A stretch of DNA of 36,587 bases from Flavonifractor plautii ATCC 29863 (lineage in GTDB: Bacteria; Bacillota; Clostridia; Oscillospirales; Oscillospiraceae): the NCBI RefSeq assembly GCF_000239295.1, contig NZ_JH417677.1, forward strand, positions 1 through 36,587, written 5' to 3'. Shown one piece after another: positions 21,361 through 30,487 of this stretch (position 1 is the stretch's first letter; every line of letters begins with the position of its first letter). Position numbers and translations under genes: made by a program. Under the pieces are notes generated by a model. The model was not told where the DNA came from. It searched no databases and saw only the letters and a program-made list of their open reading frames with translations.

Positions 21361-23153
21361 TTTTGCAGGCGTTGACCCAGTATTACGAAACTCTGGTGCA
21401 GGCAGGCGTGCTTGCCGGCCCCGGCTGGGGGCCGGTCAAGGCCTCCTATGCACTCTCTATCGCCGCAGACGGGACGCTGGAGCAGGTTACGTCCATTCAG
21501 ACGGAGCAGCTCCGAGGGAAAAAGACTGTGCTCGCCCCCCAGGTGCTCACGCTCCCTGCTCCGGTCAAACGCACAGTAGGGATCGCCGCCAATTTTCTGT
21601 GCGATAACTCCGGCTACATTTTGGGCGCAGACAATAAGGGCAACCCTCAGCGCTCCCTTGCGTGCTTTGCCGCCTGCAAGGCGCTTCATACCTCTGTTTT
21701 GGGGGGTGTCGCTTCCCCCTCCGCTCAGGCCCTGCTGGCCTTCTTCCGCACCTGGATCCCGGAGTATACACTGGAGCATCCCGCTCTGGCAGAGTATCGG
21801 GAGGACATACTGTCCGGGGCCAATCTGCTCTTCCGTTATAATGGAAGCTATATCCACGAAGATCCCGAGATTCGGCGTGCCTGGGAGCGCCGCTATCGCG
21901 CCGATACCGACAGCCCAAGAGGTATCTGCCTCGTCACCGGCGAGGAAGGGCCGGTGGAGTCCGTTCACCCGGCCATCAAGAATGTGTCCGGCGCCCAATC
22001 CAGCGGCGCAGCTCTGGTCTCTTTCAACGCACCGGCGTTCTGTTCCTACGGCAAGGAGCAGAACCTCAACGCCCCTACCGGCAAATACGCCGCCTTCGCC
22101 TACACGGCCGCCCTTAATTACCTGCTGGCCGACCGGGAGCACGTCTACCGGCTCGGGGACGCCACCGTCGTCTGCTGGGCCAGAGGCGGCGGCGACGCCT
22201 ACCAGGCCTTTTTCGGCGGAGCTCTGCTGGGGGCGCCGACGCCGTACAGCGCCGCGGATCTCCGCGGCATGACCGCACAGCTGTGCCAGGGAATCCCCGT
22301 GGACTTTCAGGAGGACAAGCTCGACCCCAACATGGATTTCTATATCCTAGGCCTCTCCCCCAACGCCGCCCGGCTGTCAGTGCGCTTTTTCCTCCACAAT
22401 ACCTTCCAGGGATTCCTGGATCACATCCAGGCCCACTATGACCGCCTGGAGATCGCTCAGTCCAATGATAATAAATTTGACAACATTCCTCTTTGGCGCC
22501 TTCTGTATGCCACTGTCCGAAGTCAAACCAAATATGAACCAAGTTCATATAAGGAAGCAAAACAAAATTTGGAAAAATATCTCCCTCCAGAACTATCCGG
22601 TGAGATCCTCCGCTCTATTCTCATGAATACCCGTTACCCTGCTACATTACTGAATGGTATTACTTTGCGTATCCGGGCAGAACACGAAATTACACGAAGC
22701 CGAGCTGCCGCCATCAAAGCATGTCTCTTGCAAAATTATCGTTGTCTTCCAATTTATTCCACACTAAGGGAGGTATTGACCGTGGAACTAAATGATTCTT
22801 GCAATTATCAGCCCTATGTTTTAGGCCGGTTATTTGCGGTAATGGAACAAATACAGCTCGCCTCCGCAGATTGGAAATTGAACCGCACAATCAAAGATAG
22901 CTATTTTACCTCCGCCGCAACAACTCCCAAAAATATCTACGCAAAATTGTTTCCACTAAGCGAATATCACATGAAAAAGCTCCTGCGTGATAAGCCCGGC
23001 CTGGCAAATATACTGGGGAAGGAAAAAGGCTCTCTGATTGGCAAATTGACTGCTCCTATTCCTCCGCGTTTTATGCCAGAAGAAACCGACTGTTTCTATA
23101 TCGGATATTATCATCAGAGCAATCAGAAAAAGGAGGAAAAAGAGCATGTCTGA
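21357..23153 (+). CDS. cas8c: type I-C Cascade large subunit Cas8c (Csd1)
   Basis: The 598-residue protein starts MILQALTQYYETLVQAG, typical of Csd1, and has the family segments VSFNAPAFCSYGKEQNLNAPTGKYAAFAYTAALNYLL (about 220-260), FYILGLSPNAARLSVRFFL (about 330-348) and ERTRYPATLLNG-like NTRYPATLLNG near 424. Cas8c recognises the PAM and contacts the target. The start overlaps the cas5 stop by 4 bases, and the upstream open frame to 21246 lies inside cas5. Base composition changes sharply near 22450: G+C is 43 of 60 at 22201-22260 but 23 of 60 at 22501-22560, and the low value lasts to the end of the gene. Confidence 0.95.
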   Translation: MILQALTQYYETLVQAGVLAGPGWGPVKASYALSIAADGTLEQVTSIQTEQLRGKKTVLAPQVLTLPAPVKRTVGIAANFLCDNSGYILGADNKGNPQRSLACFAACKALHTSVLGGVASPSAQALLAFFRTWIPEYTLEHPALAEYREDILSGANLLFRYNGSYIHEDPEIRRAWERRYRADTDSPRGICLVTGEEGPVESVHPAIKNVSGAQSSGAALVSFNAPAFCSYGKEQNLNAPTGKYAAFAYTAALNYLLADREHVYRLGDATVVCWARGGGDAYQAFFGGALLGAPTPYSAADLRGMTAQLCQGIPVDFQEDKLDPNMDFYILGLSPNAARLSVRFFLHNTFQGFLDHIQAHYDRLEIAQSNDNKFDNIPLWRLLYATVRSQTKYEPSSYKEAKQNLEKYLPPELSGEILRSILMNTRYPATLLNGITLRIRAEHEITRSRAAAIKACLLQNYRCLPIYSTLREVLTVELNDSCNYQPYVLGRLFAVMEQIQLASADWKLNRTIKDSYFTSAATTPKNIYAKLFPLSEYHMKKLLRDKPGLANILGKEKGSLIGKLTAPIPPRFMPEETDCFYIGYYHQSNQKKEEKEHV

Positions 23154-24042
23154 TCCTATCAAAAACCGCTATGAATTTGTCATCCTGTTCGACGTGGAGA
23201 ACGGCAATCCCAACGGGGATCCGGACGCGGGCAATATGCCCCGGGTGGATCCGGAGACTGGCCTGGGCATTGTCACCGACGTGTGCCTGAAGCGGAAGAT
23301 CCGCAACTATGTGGAGACGGTGAAGGAGGACGCCACCGGCTACCGCATCTATGTCAAGGACGGCGTGCCTCTTAACCGCAGCGACGCCGAGGCCTACGCC
23401 GCCCTGGACGTGGACGAAAAGACCATCAAGGAAAAGAAAAAGGCCGATCCCGACCTGGATCGGAAAGTCCGGGACTGGATGTGCGCCAACTTCTACGATG
23501 TGCGCACCTTTGGCGCGGTGATGACCACCTTTGTGAAGGCCGCCCTCAACTGCGGCCAGGTGCGGGGGCCGGTGCAGTTGGGCTTTGCCCGCAGCGTGGA
23601 ACCCGTCATTCCCCAGGAGATCACCATCACCCGTGTGGCCATCACCACCGAGGCCGACGCGGAGAAAAAGGGCACTGAGATGGGGAGAAAGTATGTCATC
23701 CCCTATGGCCTCTATCGCTGCGAGGGCTACGTCTCCGCCAACCTGGCCCGCAAGACCACCGGCTTCTCCGAGGAGGATCTGTCCCTGCTGTGGGAGGCAA
23801 TCCTCAATATGTTCGAGCACGACCACTCCGCCGCACGGGGCAAGATGGCCGTGCGGGAGCTGATTGTCTTCCAGCACGACAGCGAGCTGGGCTGCGCCCC
23901 GGCCTGGAAGCTCTTTGAAGCGGTACATGTCACCCGGAGGGATCCCGGTGATCCCGCCCCCGCCCGTTCCTATCAGGATTACTCCGTCACGGTGGACGAG
24001 GCCGCCCTCCCCGCCGGAATCACCTGCCGGCGGATGGGGTGA
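23146..24042 (+). CDS. cas7c: type I-C Cascade backbone subunit Cas7 (Csd2)
   Basis: Cas7 forms the helical backbone that holds the crRNA spacer. The 298-residue protein has the Csd2 start NRYEFVILFDVENGNPNGDPDAGNMPRVDPETGLG, LKRKIRNYV, and FYDVRTFGAVM near 118-128, followed by the RGPVQLGFARSVEPV and EMGRKYVIPYGLYRCEGYVS segments. It overlaps the end of cas8c by 8 bases, has a strong ribosome site (aaaggagg), and returns to the high GC content of the locus. Confidence 0.96.
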   Translation: MSDPIKNRYEFVILFDVENGNPNGDPDAGNMPRVDPETGLGIVTDVCLKRKIRNYVETVKEDATGYRIYVKDGVPLNRSDAEAYAALDVDEKTIKEKKKADPDLDRKVRDWMCANFYDVRTFGAVMTTFVKAALNCGQVRGPVQLGFARSVEPVIPQEITITRVAITTEADAEKKGTEMGRKYVIPYGLYRCEGYVSANLARKTTGFSEEDLSLLWEAILNMFEHDHSAARGKMAVRELIVFQHDSELGCAPAWKLFEAVHVTRRDPGDPAPARSYQDYSVTVDEAALPAGITCRRMG

Positions 24043-24701
24043 ACTTCCGTGAGGAGGAGTTTCTCCCCCTCTCCGGCCTTCAGCACTTTGCCTTCTGCCG
24101 CCGCCAGTGGGCGCTGATCCATCTGGAACAGCAGTGGCAGGAAAATCTGCGCACCATAGAGGGCCAGCTCTTCCATGAGCGTGCCCACGACGCCTCCCTT
24201 CGGGAGCGGCGGGGCGATACTCTGGTTCTCCGCAGTCTGGCGGTGGCCTCCCCTACCCTGGGACTGTCCGGCCAGTGCGACGTGGTCGAATTTCGCGCCG
24301 CGCCAGAGGGCGTCCCCCTCGCGGGCGAGGAGGGCCGCTGGCTGCCCTTTCCCGTGGAGTACAAGCGCGGCCGGCCAAAGCCTCACCAGGCGGACGAGCT
24401 TCAGCTGTGCGCCCAGGCCATGTGTCTGGAGGAAATGCTGTGCTGCCCCGTCCCGGAAGGCGCACTCTACTACGGCGAAACCCGCCGGCGCACTCCGGTG
24501 CGCTTCTCTCCAGAGCTGCGCCGTCAGGTTCAGTCCGCCGCAGAGGAGATGCATCAGCTCTTCCGGCGGGGCCACACCCCCAAAGCCAGGCCGGGCAAGT
24601 TCTGCGGCGCCTGTTCTCTGAAGGAGCTGTGCCTGCCGCAGCTGATCCGGCGGGAGTCCGTATCCGATTATCTGAACCGGGCCATGGAGGAAACGCCATG
24701 A
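24039..24701 (+). CDS. cas4: CRISPR-associated nuclease Cas4
   Basis: Cas4 trims prespacers and sets their PAM and orientation with Cas1-Cas2. The 220-residue protein has a RecB-like core (CDVVEF, VEYKRGRPK, QLCAQAMCLEE). The 4Fe-4S ligands are C20 near the start and C189, C192 and C198 (FCGACSLKELC) at the end. It starts with GTG overlapping the cas7 stop by 4 bases, which suggests coupled translation. Confidence 0.95.
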   Translation: MNFREEEFLPLSGLQHFAFCRRQWALIHLEQQWQENLRTIEGQLFHERAHDASLRERRGDTLVLRSLAVASPTLGLSGQCDVVEFRAAPEGVPLAGEEGRWLPFPVEYKRGRPKPHQADELQLCAQAMCLEEMLCCPVPEGALYYGETRRRTPVRFSPELRRQVQSAAEEMHQLFRRGHTPKARPGKFCGACSLKELCLPQLIRRESVSDYLNRAMEETP

Positions 24702-25729
24702 GACAACTGTTGAACACCCTCTTCGTGACCTCGGAGGACATCTATCTGTCCCTGGACGGCGAAAATGTGGTCGCCAGCCGGGAACATCAGGAGGCCGCCC
24801 GCTACCCGCTCCATACCTTGAGCGGCATTGTCTCCTTCTCCTACCCCGGGGCCTCTCCCGCCCTGATGGGCGCCTGCGCCGAGCGCGGTATCTCTCTGGC
24901 CTTCTGCACGCCGCGCGGGCGGTTTCTGGCCCGGATCGCCGGGAGTACCTCGGGAAACGTCCTGCTCCGGCGTGCCCAGTACCGCACGGCGGACGAGCTC
25001 TCCGCCAGTTGCCGCATTGCCCGCAGTATGATCTTCGGCAAGGTCTATAACGCCCGCTGGAGCATCGAGCGCACCCGAAGAGATCACGGGCTCCGGCTGG
25101 ATTCCGCCAGCCTGACAGCCTCCGCGTCTCATCTGAAAGAGCTTCTCCCCCAAATCGCCGCGGCCGCCTCTCTCGAGCATCTGCGCGGCCTGGAGGGCGC
25201 CGGAGCAACCCTCTATTTCGGGCAGTTAGACCAGCTGATCTTGGGTGAAAAGCCCCTCTTTTCCTACCAAAGCCGCAGCCGCCGTCCGCCGCGGGATCCT
25301 GTCAACGCCCTGCTCTCCTTTGTCTACAGTCTGCTGTCGCACGACTGCGCCTCCGCACTGGAGAGCGTGGGGCTGGATTCCTACGTGGGCTTTCTCCACC
25401 GGGATCGCCCCGGCCGGGCCTCTCTGGCCCTGGATCTGATGGAGGAGCTGCGCCCCTGTATGGCCGACCGGTTCGTTTTAACCCTGATAAACAACCGAAT
25501 GGTGGGGCGGCAGGACTTTGATTTTCTGGAGAATGGGGCGGTCTTTTTGAGCGACTCCGGCCGCAGATCGGTTCTGAAGCGCTGGCAGGAGCGGAAAAAG
25601 GAGCCTCTGACTCACCCCTATCTCCAGGAAAAGCTCTCTTGGGGACTGGTTCCCTATCTCCAGGCGCTGCTTCTGGCCCGCTGCCTCCGCGGCGATCTGG
25701 ACGCCTATCCGCCCTTTTTGTGGAAGTGA
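24698..25729 (+). CDS. cas1: CRISPR integrase Cas1
   Basis: Cas1 with Cas2 inserts new spacers at the leader end of the array. The 343-residue protein matches the type I-C subtype, starting MRQLLNTLFVTSEDIYLSLDG. Metal ligands visible are E166 (LEGAGATLYFG), H234 (GFLHRDRPG) and D246/E249 (LALDLMEELRP). The ATG overlaps the cas4 stop (ATGA); the frame is open far upstream inside cas4, but this is only a shadow. Confidence 0.96.
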   Translation: MRQLLNTLFVTSEDIYLSLDGENVVASREHQEAARYPLHTLSGIVSFSYPGASPALMGACAERGISLAFCTPRGRFLARIAGSTSGNVLLRRAQYRTADELSASCRIARSMIFGKVYNARWSIERTRRDHGLRLDSASLTASASHLKELLPQIAAAASLEHLRGLEGAGATLYFGQLDQLILGEKPLFSYQSRSRRPPRDPVNALLSFVYSLLSHDCASALESVGLDSYVGFLHRDRPGRASLALDLMEELRPCMADRFVLTLINNRMVGRQDFDFLENGAVFLSDSGRRSVLKRWQERKKEPLTHPYLQEKLSWGLVPYLQALLLARCLRGDLDAYPPFLWK

Positions 25730-25736
25730 GGCCATT

Positions 25737-26027
25737 ATGCTGGTTTTGATTACCTACGATGTCAATACGGCGGATGCCGCCGGGCGCAAACGCCTGCGGC
25801 AGATCGCCAGGCAGTGCGTCAACTACGGCCAGCGGGTTCAGAACTCCGTCTTTGAGTGTAAGCTGGATCCAGCCCAGTACAAGCTGCTTCAAGCCAAGCT
25901 GTGCGCAATCATGGACCCCGAACGGGACAGTCTCCGCTTTTATTCCCTGGGAAATCGCTATGAGCAGAAGATCGAGCACTTTGGCTGTAAGCAGACCTAC
26001 CTTCCAGACGAACCTTTGATTTTGTAG
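25737..26027 (+). CDS. cas2: CRISPR adaptation protein Cas2
   Basis: The 96-residue protein has the ferredoxin fold start MLVLITYDVNTAD with the conserved Asp at residue 8, then GRKRLRQIARQCVNYGQRVQNSVFECKLD and SLRFYSLGNRY. It bridges two Cas1 dimers in the integrase. It lies 7 bases after cas1 and is the last cas gene before the leader and array. Confidence 0.96.
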   Translation: MLVLITYDVNTADAAGRKRLRQIARQCVNYGQRVQNSVFECKLDPAQYKLLQAKLCAIMDPERDSLRFYSLGNRYEQKIEHFGCKQTYLPDEPLIL

Positions 26028-26198
26028 CGTGCGAAGTCCAAGATGACACGCCTTCTCCGGCCGGTTCGCACCCAAAAAGCATAAAGGAAAGCTTAATGGA
26101 GCATAGGCGCGTTTGTTTTTGTATGCTCAGCCTTCTTCCCCTTGTGCAAATAAGCAAATTGAGCCAAGCAAACTCCCTGCTCTTTGGTAAAGTTTGCT
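26028..26198 (+). other. CRISPR leader
   Basis: The 171 bases between cas2 and the first repeat are AT-richer than the cas genes and contain no ORF of note. Leader-like features are the A/T-rich blocks at 26081-26100 and 26145-26198. A TAAAGT at 26188-26193 is -10-like, but I find no convincing -35 box at the right distance. Confidence 0.75.
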
Positions 26199-26639
26199 GT
26201 CGCACCCCTCGCGGGGTGCGTGGATTGAAATGTGGCGCTGGCGGACCGGAAGTAAGGAGGAGCAAGTCGCACCCCTCGCGGGGTGCGTGGATTGAAATCA
26301 GTGGTTGTGCTGTACCACCCGGTCAATGGAGGTCGCACCCCTCGCGGGGTGCGTGGATTGAAATGAGAACCGGGCGGCCTTCCCGGAGGAGGGCGAGGAC
26401 GGTCGCACCCCTCGCGGGGTGCGTGGATTGAAATACCTGGGATATGGCCCAGCGCGTCAAGCCGCTGCGTCGCACCCCTCGCGGGGTGCGTGGATTGAAA
26501 TCGGAACGCACGGAAAAGGCTACGGGTTGCCTCCAGTCGCACCCCTCGCGGGGTGCGTGGATTGAAATAGTGAGAAATACGACATCACCAAGCATCCCCG
26601 GTATAAGTCGCACCCCTCACGGGGTGCGTGGATTAACCC
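26199..26639 (+). CRISPR. type I-C CRISPR array, 7 repeats and 6 spacers
   Basis: The 33-base repeat begins GTCGCACCCC, has the palindrome CCCCTCGCGGGG, and ends TGCGTGGATTGAAAT. Six copies are identical (26199, 26266, 26332, 26402, 26469, 26536). The seventh (26607) has one change in the loop and loses its last five bases, as usual at the leader-distal end. Spacers are 34, 33, 37, 34, 34 and 38 bases, at 26232, 26299, 26365, 26435, 26502 and 26569. No spacer matches another part of the window that I could see. Confidence 0.98.
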
Positions 26640-26680
26640 GTCTTACAGAGGCGCCTGAGCCGTTTACAGGAGCCACCGCA

Positions 26681-26728
26681 TAGGGGCGCGGGTTGATTCA
26701 GATTTTTCACCCCGCGCCTCTATTGTTT
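26681..26728 (+). terminator. terminator after the CRISPR array
   Basis: TAGGGGCGCGGG (26681-26692) pairs with CCCGCGCCTCTA (26711-26722), with one G-U pair, followed by ttgttt. It would end the pre-crRNA. Confidence 0.7.
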
Positions 26729-26741
26729 GCGCTTCTTTTCG

Positions 26742-26770
26742 TTGACTGGTCTAGTAGGGAATGATATAAT
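26742..26770 (+). promoter_or_regulatory. sigma-A promoter of the methyltransferase-ecf operon
   Basis: TTGACT (26742-26747) and TATAAT (26765-26770) are 17 bases apart, close to consensus, 40 bases before the start codon. Confidence 0.85.
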
Positions 26771-26810
26771 AGGATGATTATGACAAAAACTATGGTGGGA
26801 AGATCGTATT

Positions 26811-27674
26811 ATGTGGATTTCAACTGACTGGAAGGACTATGAACTGCTGGACTGCGGCGGCGGCGAGCGGCTGGAGCGCTGGGGCAAGTATCTGTTGGTG
26901 CGGCCCGATCCTCAGGCCATCTGGCGTCCGGAGGGGCGGCATCCCGGATGGCGGAGGCACGACGCCCGGTACCAGCGCGCCTCCACCGGAGGGGGCCAGT
27001 GGGTCAAGAAGGAACTGCCCCAGCGCTGGACATTGGGCTACAAGGGGCTGACTCTCAACATCAAGCCCATGAACTTCAAGCATACCGGCGTCTTTCCAGA
27101 GCAGGCAGCCAACTGGGACTTCGCCATGGAGCGCATCCGTTCCGCCGGGCGGCCCATCCGGGTGCTCAACCTCTTTGCCTACACCGGCGCGGCCTCGGTG
27201 GCCTGCGCGGCGGCGGGAGCCGCCGTGTGCCACGTGGACGCGGCCAAGGGCATGGTGAGCTGGGCGCGGGAGAACGCGGCCTCCTCCGGCCTGTCTGACG
27301 CGCCCATCCGCTGGATCGTGGACGACTGCGCCAAGTTCGTGGAGCGGGAGATCCGCCGGGGCCGCCGGTACGATGCGGTTATCATGGACCCCCCCTCCTA
27401 CGGCCGAGGCCCCTCCGGCGAGGTCTGGAAGCTGGAGGAGAACCTCTTCCCCTTTGTGGAGCTGGTAGCCGGGGTGCTCTCGGACGAACCCCTGTTTTTC
27501 CTCATTAACTCCTATACTACGGGGCTGGCCCCCTCGGTACTGACCTACCTGCTGGAGACTCTGGTAGCCCGCCGGTACGGCGGCCGCACCGAGAGCCAGG
27601 AGCTGGGTCTGCCCGTAACCGCCACCGGCCTGGCCCTCCCCTGCGGGGCCACGGGCCGCTGGACTGCCGAATGA
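26811..27674 (+). CDS. class I SAM-dependent methyltransferase (RlmI/RlmL-like)
   Basis: The 287-residue protein has the SAM-binding motif [20 protein letters not shown] (about 120-140), the acidic strand [15 protein letters not shown] and the catalytic MDPPSYGRG near 195, as in the rRNA m5C/m2G methyltransferase families. Unlike RlmI, it has no obvious PUA domain and its N-terminal 80 residues are short. It probably methylates 23S rRNA, but the site is not known. The stop overlaps the ribosome site of ecfA1. Confidence 0.85.
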   Translation: MWISTDWKDYELLDCGGGERLERWGKYLLVRPDPQAIWRPEGRHPGWRRHDARYQRASTGGGQWVKKELPQRWTLGYKGLTLNIKPMNFKHTGVFPEQAANWDFAMERIRSAGRPIRVLNLFAYTGAASVACAAAGAAVCHVDAAKGMVSWARENAASSGLSDAPIRWIVDDCAKFVEREIRRGRRYDAVIMDPPSYGRGPSGEVWKLEENLFPFVELVAGVLSDEPLFFLINSYTTGLAPSVLTYLLETLVARRYGGRTESQELGLPVTATGLALPCGATGRWTAE

Positions 27675-27685
27675 GGAGCTGCGCT

Positions 27686-28540
27686 ATGAACGATGCGATC
27701 ATCAAAACAGAAGAGCTGCGCTTCGCCTACGCGGAGGAGGGCGCGGTCAACCCCTTTGTGCTGGACGGGGTAAGCCTGGACATCGAGGAGGGCTCCTTTG
27801 TGGCTGTGTTGGGTCACAACGGCTCCGGCAAGTCCACCCTTGCCAAGCACCTGAACGCCATCCTGCTGCCCTCCGGCGGCAAAGTCTACGTGGACGGCAT
27901 CGACACCGCCGACGAGGATAAACTGCTGGACATCCGCCGCACCGTGGGCATGGTATTCCAGAACCCGGACAACCAGATCGTTGCCAACGTGGTGGAGGAG
28001 GACGTGGCCTTCGCCCCTGAGAATCTGGGAGTGCCCCCGGCGGAGATCCGCCGGAGGGTGGACGACGCCCTCAAGGCCGTGGGTATGTACGAGTACCGGG
28101 AGCACGCCCCCCACCTGCTCTCCGGCGGACAGAAACAGCGGGTGGCCATTGCCGGTGTCATCGCTATGGCACCCCGCTGCATTGTGCTGGACGAGCCCAC
28201 CGCCATGCTGGACCCCATCGGCCGGGCGGAGGTCATGAAGACCATCCGTGAGCTCAACCGCTCCTCCGGCGTGACGGTAGTGCTCATCACCCACCATATG
28301 GACGAGGCCGCCCAGGCCGACCGGCTGGTGGTCATGGCCAAGGGCCGGGTGGTGGCCGACGGCCCCCCCCGGGAGGTCTTTCAGCGGGTGGAGGAGTTGA
28401 AGGCCGTGGGCCTCACTGTCCCCGAGACCACCGAGCTGCTGTGGCAGCTCCGGCAGGCGGGGGTGGACGTTCCTCTGGACGCACTGAGCGACGAGGAATG
28501 TGCCCAGGCGCTCTTTGATCTGCTGCAAACACGGGCGTGA
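27686..28540 (+). CDS. ecfA1: ECF transporter ATPase EcfA1
   Basis: This ATPase drives energy-coupling factor transporters that take up vitamins and other micronutrients via exchangeable S components. The 284-residue protein has Walker [10 protein letters not shown] (43-51), LSGGQKQR, Walker [14 protein letters not shown] and the switch His in [32 protein letters not shown] is typical of EcfA. The ATG at 27686 has a tgagga site; the ATG at 27671 overlaps that site. ecfA2 and ecfT follow. Confidence 0.95.
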   Translation: MNDAIIKTEELRFAYAEEGAVNPFVLDGVSLDIEEGSFVAVLGHNGSGKSTLAKHLNAILLPSGGKVYVDGIDTADEDKLLDIRRTVGMVFQNPDNQIVANVVEEDVAFAPENLGVPPAEIRRRVDDALKAVGMYEYREHAPHLLSGGQKQRVAIAGVIAMAPRCIVLDEPTAMLDPIGRAEVMKTIRELNRSSGVTVVLITHHMDEAAQADRLVVMAKGRVVADGPPREVFQRVEELKAVGLTVPETTELLWQLRQAGVDVPLDALSDEECAQALFDLLQTRA

Positions 28541-28569
28541 CCTGCGGGCATGCACCAAATGATAAAGGA

Positions 28570-29478
28570 ATGAAGCCATTGGAACCGATCATTCAGACGG
28601 AGCGCCTGAGCCACATCTATTCCGCCGGCACCCCCTTTGAACACGGGGCCCTGGTGGACGTGGACTTTACCGCCTACCGCGGGGAGTACCTGGGCATCAT
28701 CGGCCACACCGGCTCGGGCAAATCCACCCTCATCCAGCACCTCAACGGGCTGCTCAAGCCCACCTCCGGCCGCGTCCTCTTCGAGGGCCGGGATATCTGG
28801 GAGAGCAAGGAGCGCACCCGCCAGACCCGCTTCCAGGTGGGACTGGTGTTTCAGTACCCGGAGTACCAGCTCTTTGAGGAGACCATCTATAAGGATATCG
28901 CCTTCGGCCCCAAAAACATGGGGCTGGACGAGGGGGAGGTCGACCGCCGGGTGCGCGAGGCCGCCCAGTTTGTTGGGTTGCGGGAGGACATGCTGGAAAA
29001 ATCCCCCTTTGAGCTGTCCGGCGGACAAAAGCGCCGGGTCGCCATCGCCGGCGTTATTGCCATGGAGCCCTCCGTGCTCATACTGGACGAGCCCACCGCC
29101 GGCCTGGACCCAGTTGGCGTGGCGTCTATTCTGGGCAACATCCACGACTATCACACGGCCAAAAACGCCACTATCATCATCGTTTCCCACTCCATGGAGG
29201 AAGTGGCCCGGACGGTGGACCGGCTGGTGGTGATCAACGACGGCCGGATTCCCTTCTCCGGCGCGCCCCGGGAGGTCTTTGCCCACGGGGACGAGCTGGA
29301 GGCCATGGGCTTGGGCGTGCCCGCCATGACCCGGGTGTTCCACCGCCTGCGGGCCATGGGCGTGGACATCGACCCGTCGGTCTACACCACGGAGCAGGCC
29401 AGAGACGCCGTCCTGGCCAAACTGGGCCATGCCGGTCAGCAGAAGCAGTCTGCTTCCGGCGAAAGGGGGGCGGTGTAA
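28570..29478 (+). CDS. ecfA2: ECF transporter ATPase EcfA2
   Basis: The partner ATPase of EcfA1 (about 302 residues) has Walker A GHTGSGKST (46-54), FQYPEYQLFEETIYKDIAFGPKNMG, LSGGQKRR, VLILDEPTAGLDPVG and VSHSMEEVAR. The start is ambiguous. A GTG at 28537 overlaps the ecfA1 stop, the ATG at 28570 directly follows aaagga with no spacing, and a TTG at 28579 has aaagga at a proper distance. Family alignment favours the last two. Confidence 0.93.
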   Translation: MKPLEPIIQTERLSHIYSAGTPFEHGALVDVDFTAYRGEYLGIIGHTGSGKSTLIQHLNGLLKPTSGRVLFEGRDIWESKERTRQTRFQVGLVFQYPEYQLFEETIYKDIAFGPKNMGLDEGEVDRRVREAAQFVGLREDMLEKSPFELSGGQKRRVAIAGVIAMEPSVLILDEPTAGLDPVGVASILGNIHDYHTAKNATIIIVSHSMEEVARTVDRLVVINDGRIPFSGAPREVFAHGDELEAMGLGVPAMTRVFHRLRAMGVDIDPSVYTTEQARDAVLAKLGHAGQQKQSASGERGAV

Positions 29479-30291
29479 GTGGCATTGAAGGACATTACCC
29501 TGGGCCAGTACTTCCCAGGCAACACCCTGCTCCACCGGCTGGATCCCCGCACCAAGCTGCTGTTCACGGTGGCCTATATTGTGGCTCTGTTTCTGGCCAA
29601 GCAGGTGGTATCCTACGCTATCCTGTTCGTCCTGCTGGCGGTGCTGATCGCTGTGTCCAAGGTGGGCATCAAGAGCATCCTACGGGGGATGAAGCCTATT
29701 TTGATCATCGTCATTATCACCGGCCTGCTCAACCTGTTCTACACCCGGGGCGAGGGAGCGCCGCTGGTCTCCTTCTGGATCTTTACCATCTATCCGGAGG
29801 GCATCTGGGCGGCGGTGTTTATGGTGCTACGCATCGCCATGCTCATCACCTGCACCTTCCTGCTGACCTATACCACCTCCCCCATCCTGCTCACCGACGG
29901 CCTGGAAAAACTGATGGGACCGCTGAAAACCCTCCATGTGCCGGTGCATGAGCTGTCCATGATGATGTCCATCGCCTTGCGCTTCATCCCTACCCTCATC
30001 GAGGAGACGGATAAGATCATGTCCGCTCAGAAGGCCCGCGGCGCCGACTTCGATACCGGCAACCTGCTCCAGAAGGCCAAAGCCCTGGTGCCCCTGCTGG
30101 TACCCCTGTTCATTTCTGCCTTCCGCCGGGCCGACGAGCTTGCCATTGCCATGGAGTGCCGCTGCTACCACGGCGGAGAGGGCCGCACCCGCCTGCGCCA
30201 GCTCAAGCTAAAGGGCATCGACATCGCCGCTCTGGTCTTCGCGGTGCTTCTGTGTGTCGGCATCGGCGTGCTGCGGCACTTTGGACTTTAA
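29479..30291 (+). CDS. ecfT: ECF transporter transmembrane subunit EcfT
   Basis: The 270-residue membrane protein links the ATPases to S components. It starts with GTG directly after the ecfA2 stop. Five or six hydrophobic segments are visible. The coupling-helix motif is ALRFIPTLIEETDKIMSAQKARGADF (about 170-195), with a second Ala-Arg-Gly-like EC-R-CYHGGEGRTR motif near 228-240. It begins LGQYFPGNTLLHRLDPRTKLL, as is normal for EcfT. No S component is nearby, so the module is of the shared (group II) type. Confidence 0.95.
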   Translation: MALKDITLGQYFPGNTLLHRLDPRTKLLFTVAYIVALFLAKQVVSYAILFVLLAVLIAVSKVGIKSILRGMKPILIIVIITGLLNLFYTRGEGAPLVSFWIFTIYPEGIWAAVFMVLRIAMLITCTFLLTYTTSPILLTDGLEKLMGPLKTLHVPVHELSMMMSIALRFIPTLIEETDKIMSAQKARGADFDTGNLLQKAKALVPLLVPLFISAFRRADELAIAMECRCYHGGEGRTRLRQLKLKGIDIAALVFAVLLCVGIGVLRHFGL

Positions 30292-30319
30292 GAAAAAAAT
30301 AATGGGATTTTAAAGCTTT

Positions 30320-30457
30320 ATGAGAAATATTGCGCTACGCTTGATGTATGTGGGGACGGCCTATCACGGCTGGCACCGCAGCGTAAAGCAAACGTGCCGG
30401 CGGCACGTTTGTAGCGTAGGCTCCGCCGGCTGGGCCGGCGGAGAGGAACCGAAGTAG
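30320..30457 (+). pseudogene. duplicate 5' fragment of truA
   Basis: The first 56 bases (30320-30375) repeat the start of truA at 30488-30543. The last 34 of these are identical, and the first 22 differ at several places but encode nearly the same residues (MRNIALRLMYVGTAYHGW against MRNIALKLMYVGTAYHGW). After codon 18 the frame runs into the hairpin insert and ends in TAG at 30455-30457. No good ribosome site precedes it. It is a remnant or a by-product of an insertion. Confidence 0.75.
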
Positions 30458-30487
30458 AACGAAAGACTGGAGACGTGAGAGGCCGTC
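30376..30487. mobile_element. 112-base two-hairpin insert between the truA start copies
   Basis: The insert carries two perfect 10-base-pair hairpins: CAAACGTGCC/GGCACGTTTG (30389-30411) and CTCCGCCGGC/GCCGGCGGAG (30421-30443), each with a 3-base loop. It is flanked by the 56-base direct copies of the truA start. It has no coding capacity, and it may be a small non-autonomous element. Confidence 0.5.

Noticed and set aside
24275-24697. Extension of cas1 into cas4
   Set aside because: The Cas1 family begins at MRQLLNTLFVTSED, whose ATG overlaps the cas4 stop; the upstream part is a shadow of cas4.
26093-26613. Open frames across the CRISPR array with repeated PRTPRGVR-type peptides
   Set aside because: The peptide repeats are only translations of the 33-base CRISPR repeat; the array explains them.
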